Source: JAFGPL01 sp963781805
GTDB lineage: Bacteria > Bacteroidota > Bacteroidia > Bacteroidales > UBA10428
Direction of reading: 5' to 3'
DNA length: 64,000 nucleotides
Assembly: GCA_963781805.1 (NCBI GenBank)
Contig: CAWAHF010000004.1
Coordinates: 868,001-932,000 of the forward strand
Below the pieces are notes generated by a model. It worked only from the letters and a program-made list of their open reading frames with translations. It was not told where the DNA came from and searched no databases. Of the stretch, positions 63,942 through 64,000 are shown piece by piece. The translations under genes and the position numbers were made by a program. The first letter of the stretch is position 1. Every line of letters starts with the position of its first letter.

Positions 63942-63957
63942 CTTAGGAGAATGTTAA
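63942..63957 (-). promoter_or_regulatory. Candidate response-regulator box, second copy
   Basis: On the minus strand TTAACATTCTCCTAAG: half-sites TTAAC and CTAAG with an 11-bp period, 31 bases upstream of the other box. Confidence 0.45.
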
Positions 63958-64000
63958 GAAATATATTTCACAACCACACTCAGAAAAGCTTAATCAGGAG

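Overview
The window looks like a chromosome segment of an AT-rich Bacteroidota (Bacteroidales/Marinilabiliales-like). The evidence is type IX secretion C-terminal sorting domains, a SusC/CarO-type TonB receptor with a carboxypeptidase-regulatory N-terminus, an LpxH-like phosphoesterase, DUF6261, and IS21- and IS91-type elements of the kind common in this phylum. No rRNA or tRNA gene and no CRISPR array was seen.

Layout. 1-9.9 kb: a membrane protein/HTH regulator pair, a secreted transglutaminase-like protein, two exported proteins, a 1079-aa secreted beta-helix protein and an FkbM-type methyltransferase, separated by long repeat-bearing gaps with a MITE-like palindrome. 10.4-16 kb: a HepT/MntA pair, an LpxH-like/glycosyltransferase/GH1 segment and a VapBC-like pair. 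16.1-19.2 kb: an intact IS21-family element that splits a small gene. 19.6-50.65 kb: an accessory array. 50.8-64 kb: mainly core-type genes, namely a TIM-barrel protein, DUF6261, two orphan OmpR/PhoB-type response regulators, a TonB receptor, a duplicated beta-helix T9SS protein, a MORN-like protein and a small regulatory-domain protein. Several of these last genes share an 11-bp-period TTAACAT motif upstream and probably form one regulon.

The centre of the window has the organisation of an integron cassette array without a visible integrase (a CALIN-like array). Nearly all payload genes are on the minus strand. Each gene or small operon is separated from the next by an imperfect palindrome of about 135 bp that begins ...AACG and ends GTTG... 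. The right core of each palindrome is the reverse complement of the left core of the next, for example GTTGTAAGCC with GGCTTACAAC and GTTGTACAG with CTGTACAAC. This is what integron recombination predicts for cassette ends. The payloads are mostly unknown lipoproteins and secreted proteins, together with likely conflict genes: a RES-domain toxin-like protein, a HEPN-like protein, a five-gene TIR/SLOG/membrane-protein operon and a SMEK-STAND NTPase.

Three mobile elements occupy the palindromes. Two near-identical 2.5-kb IS91-like elements carrying a tyrosine recombinase sit exactly at the GTT core of two sites. A group II intron sits in the core of a third. The two immune-like cassettes additionally share a second, inner pair of flanking palindromes. 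The left end of the array (19-23 kb) is degenerate and carries a frameshifted gene, as expected for the old, distal end.
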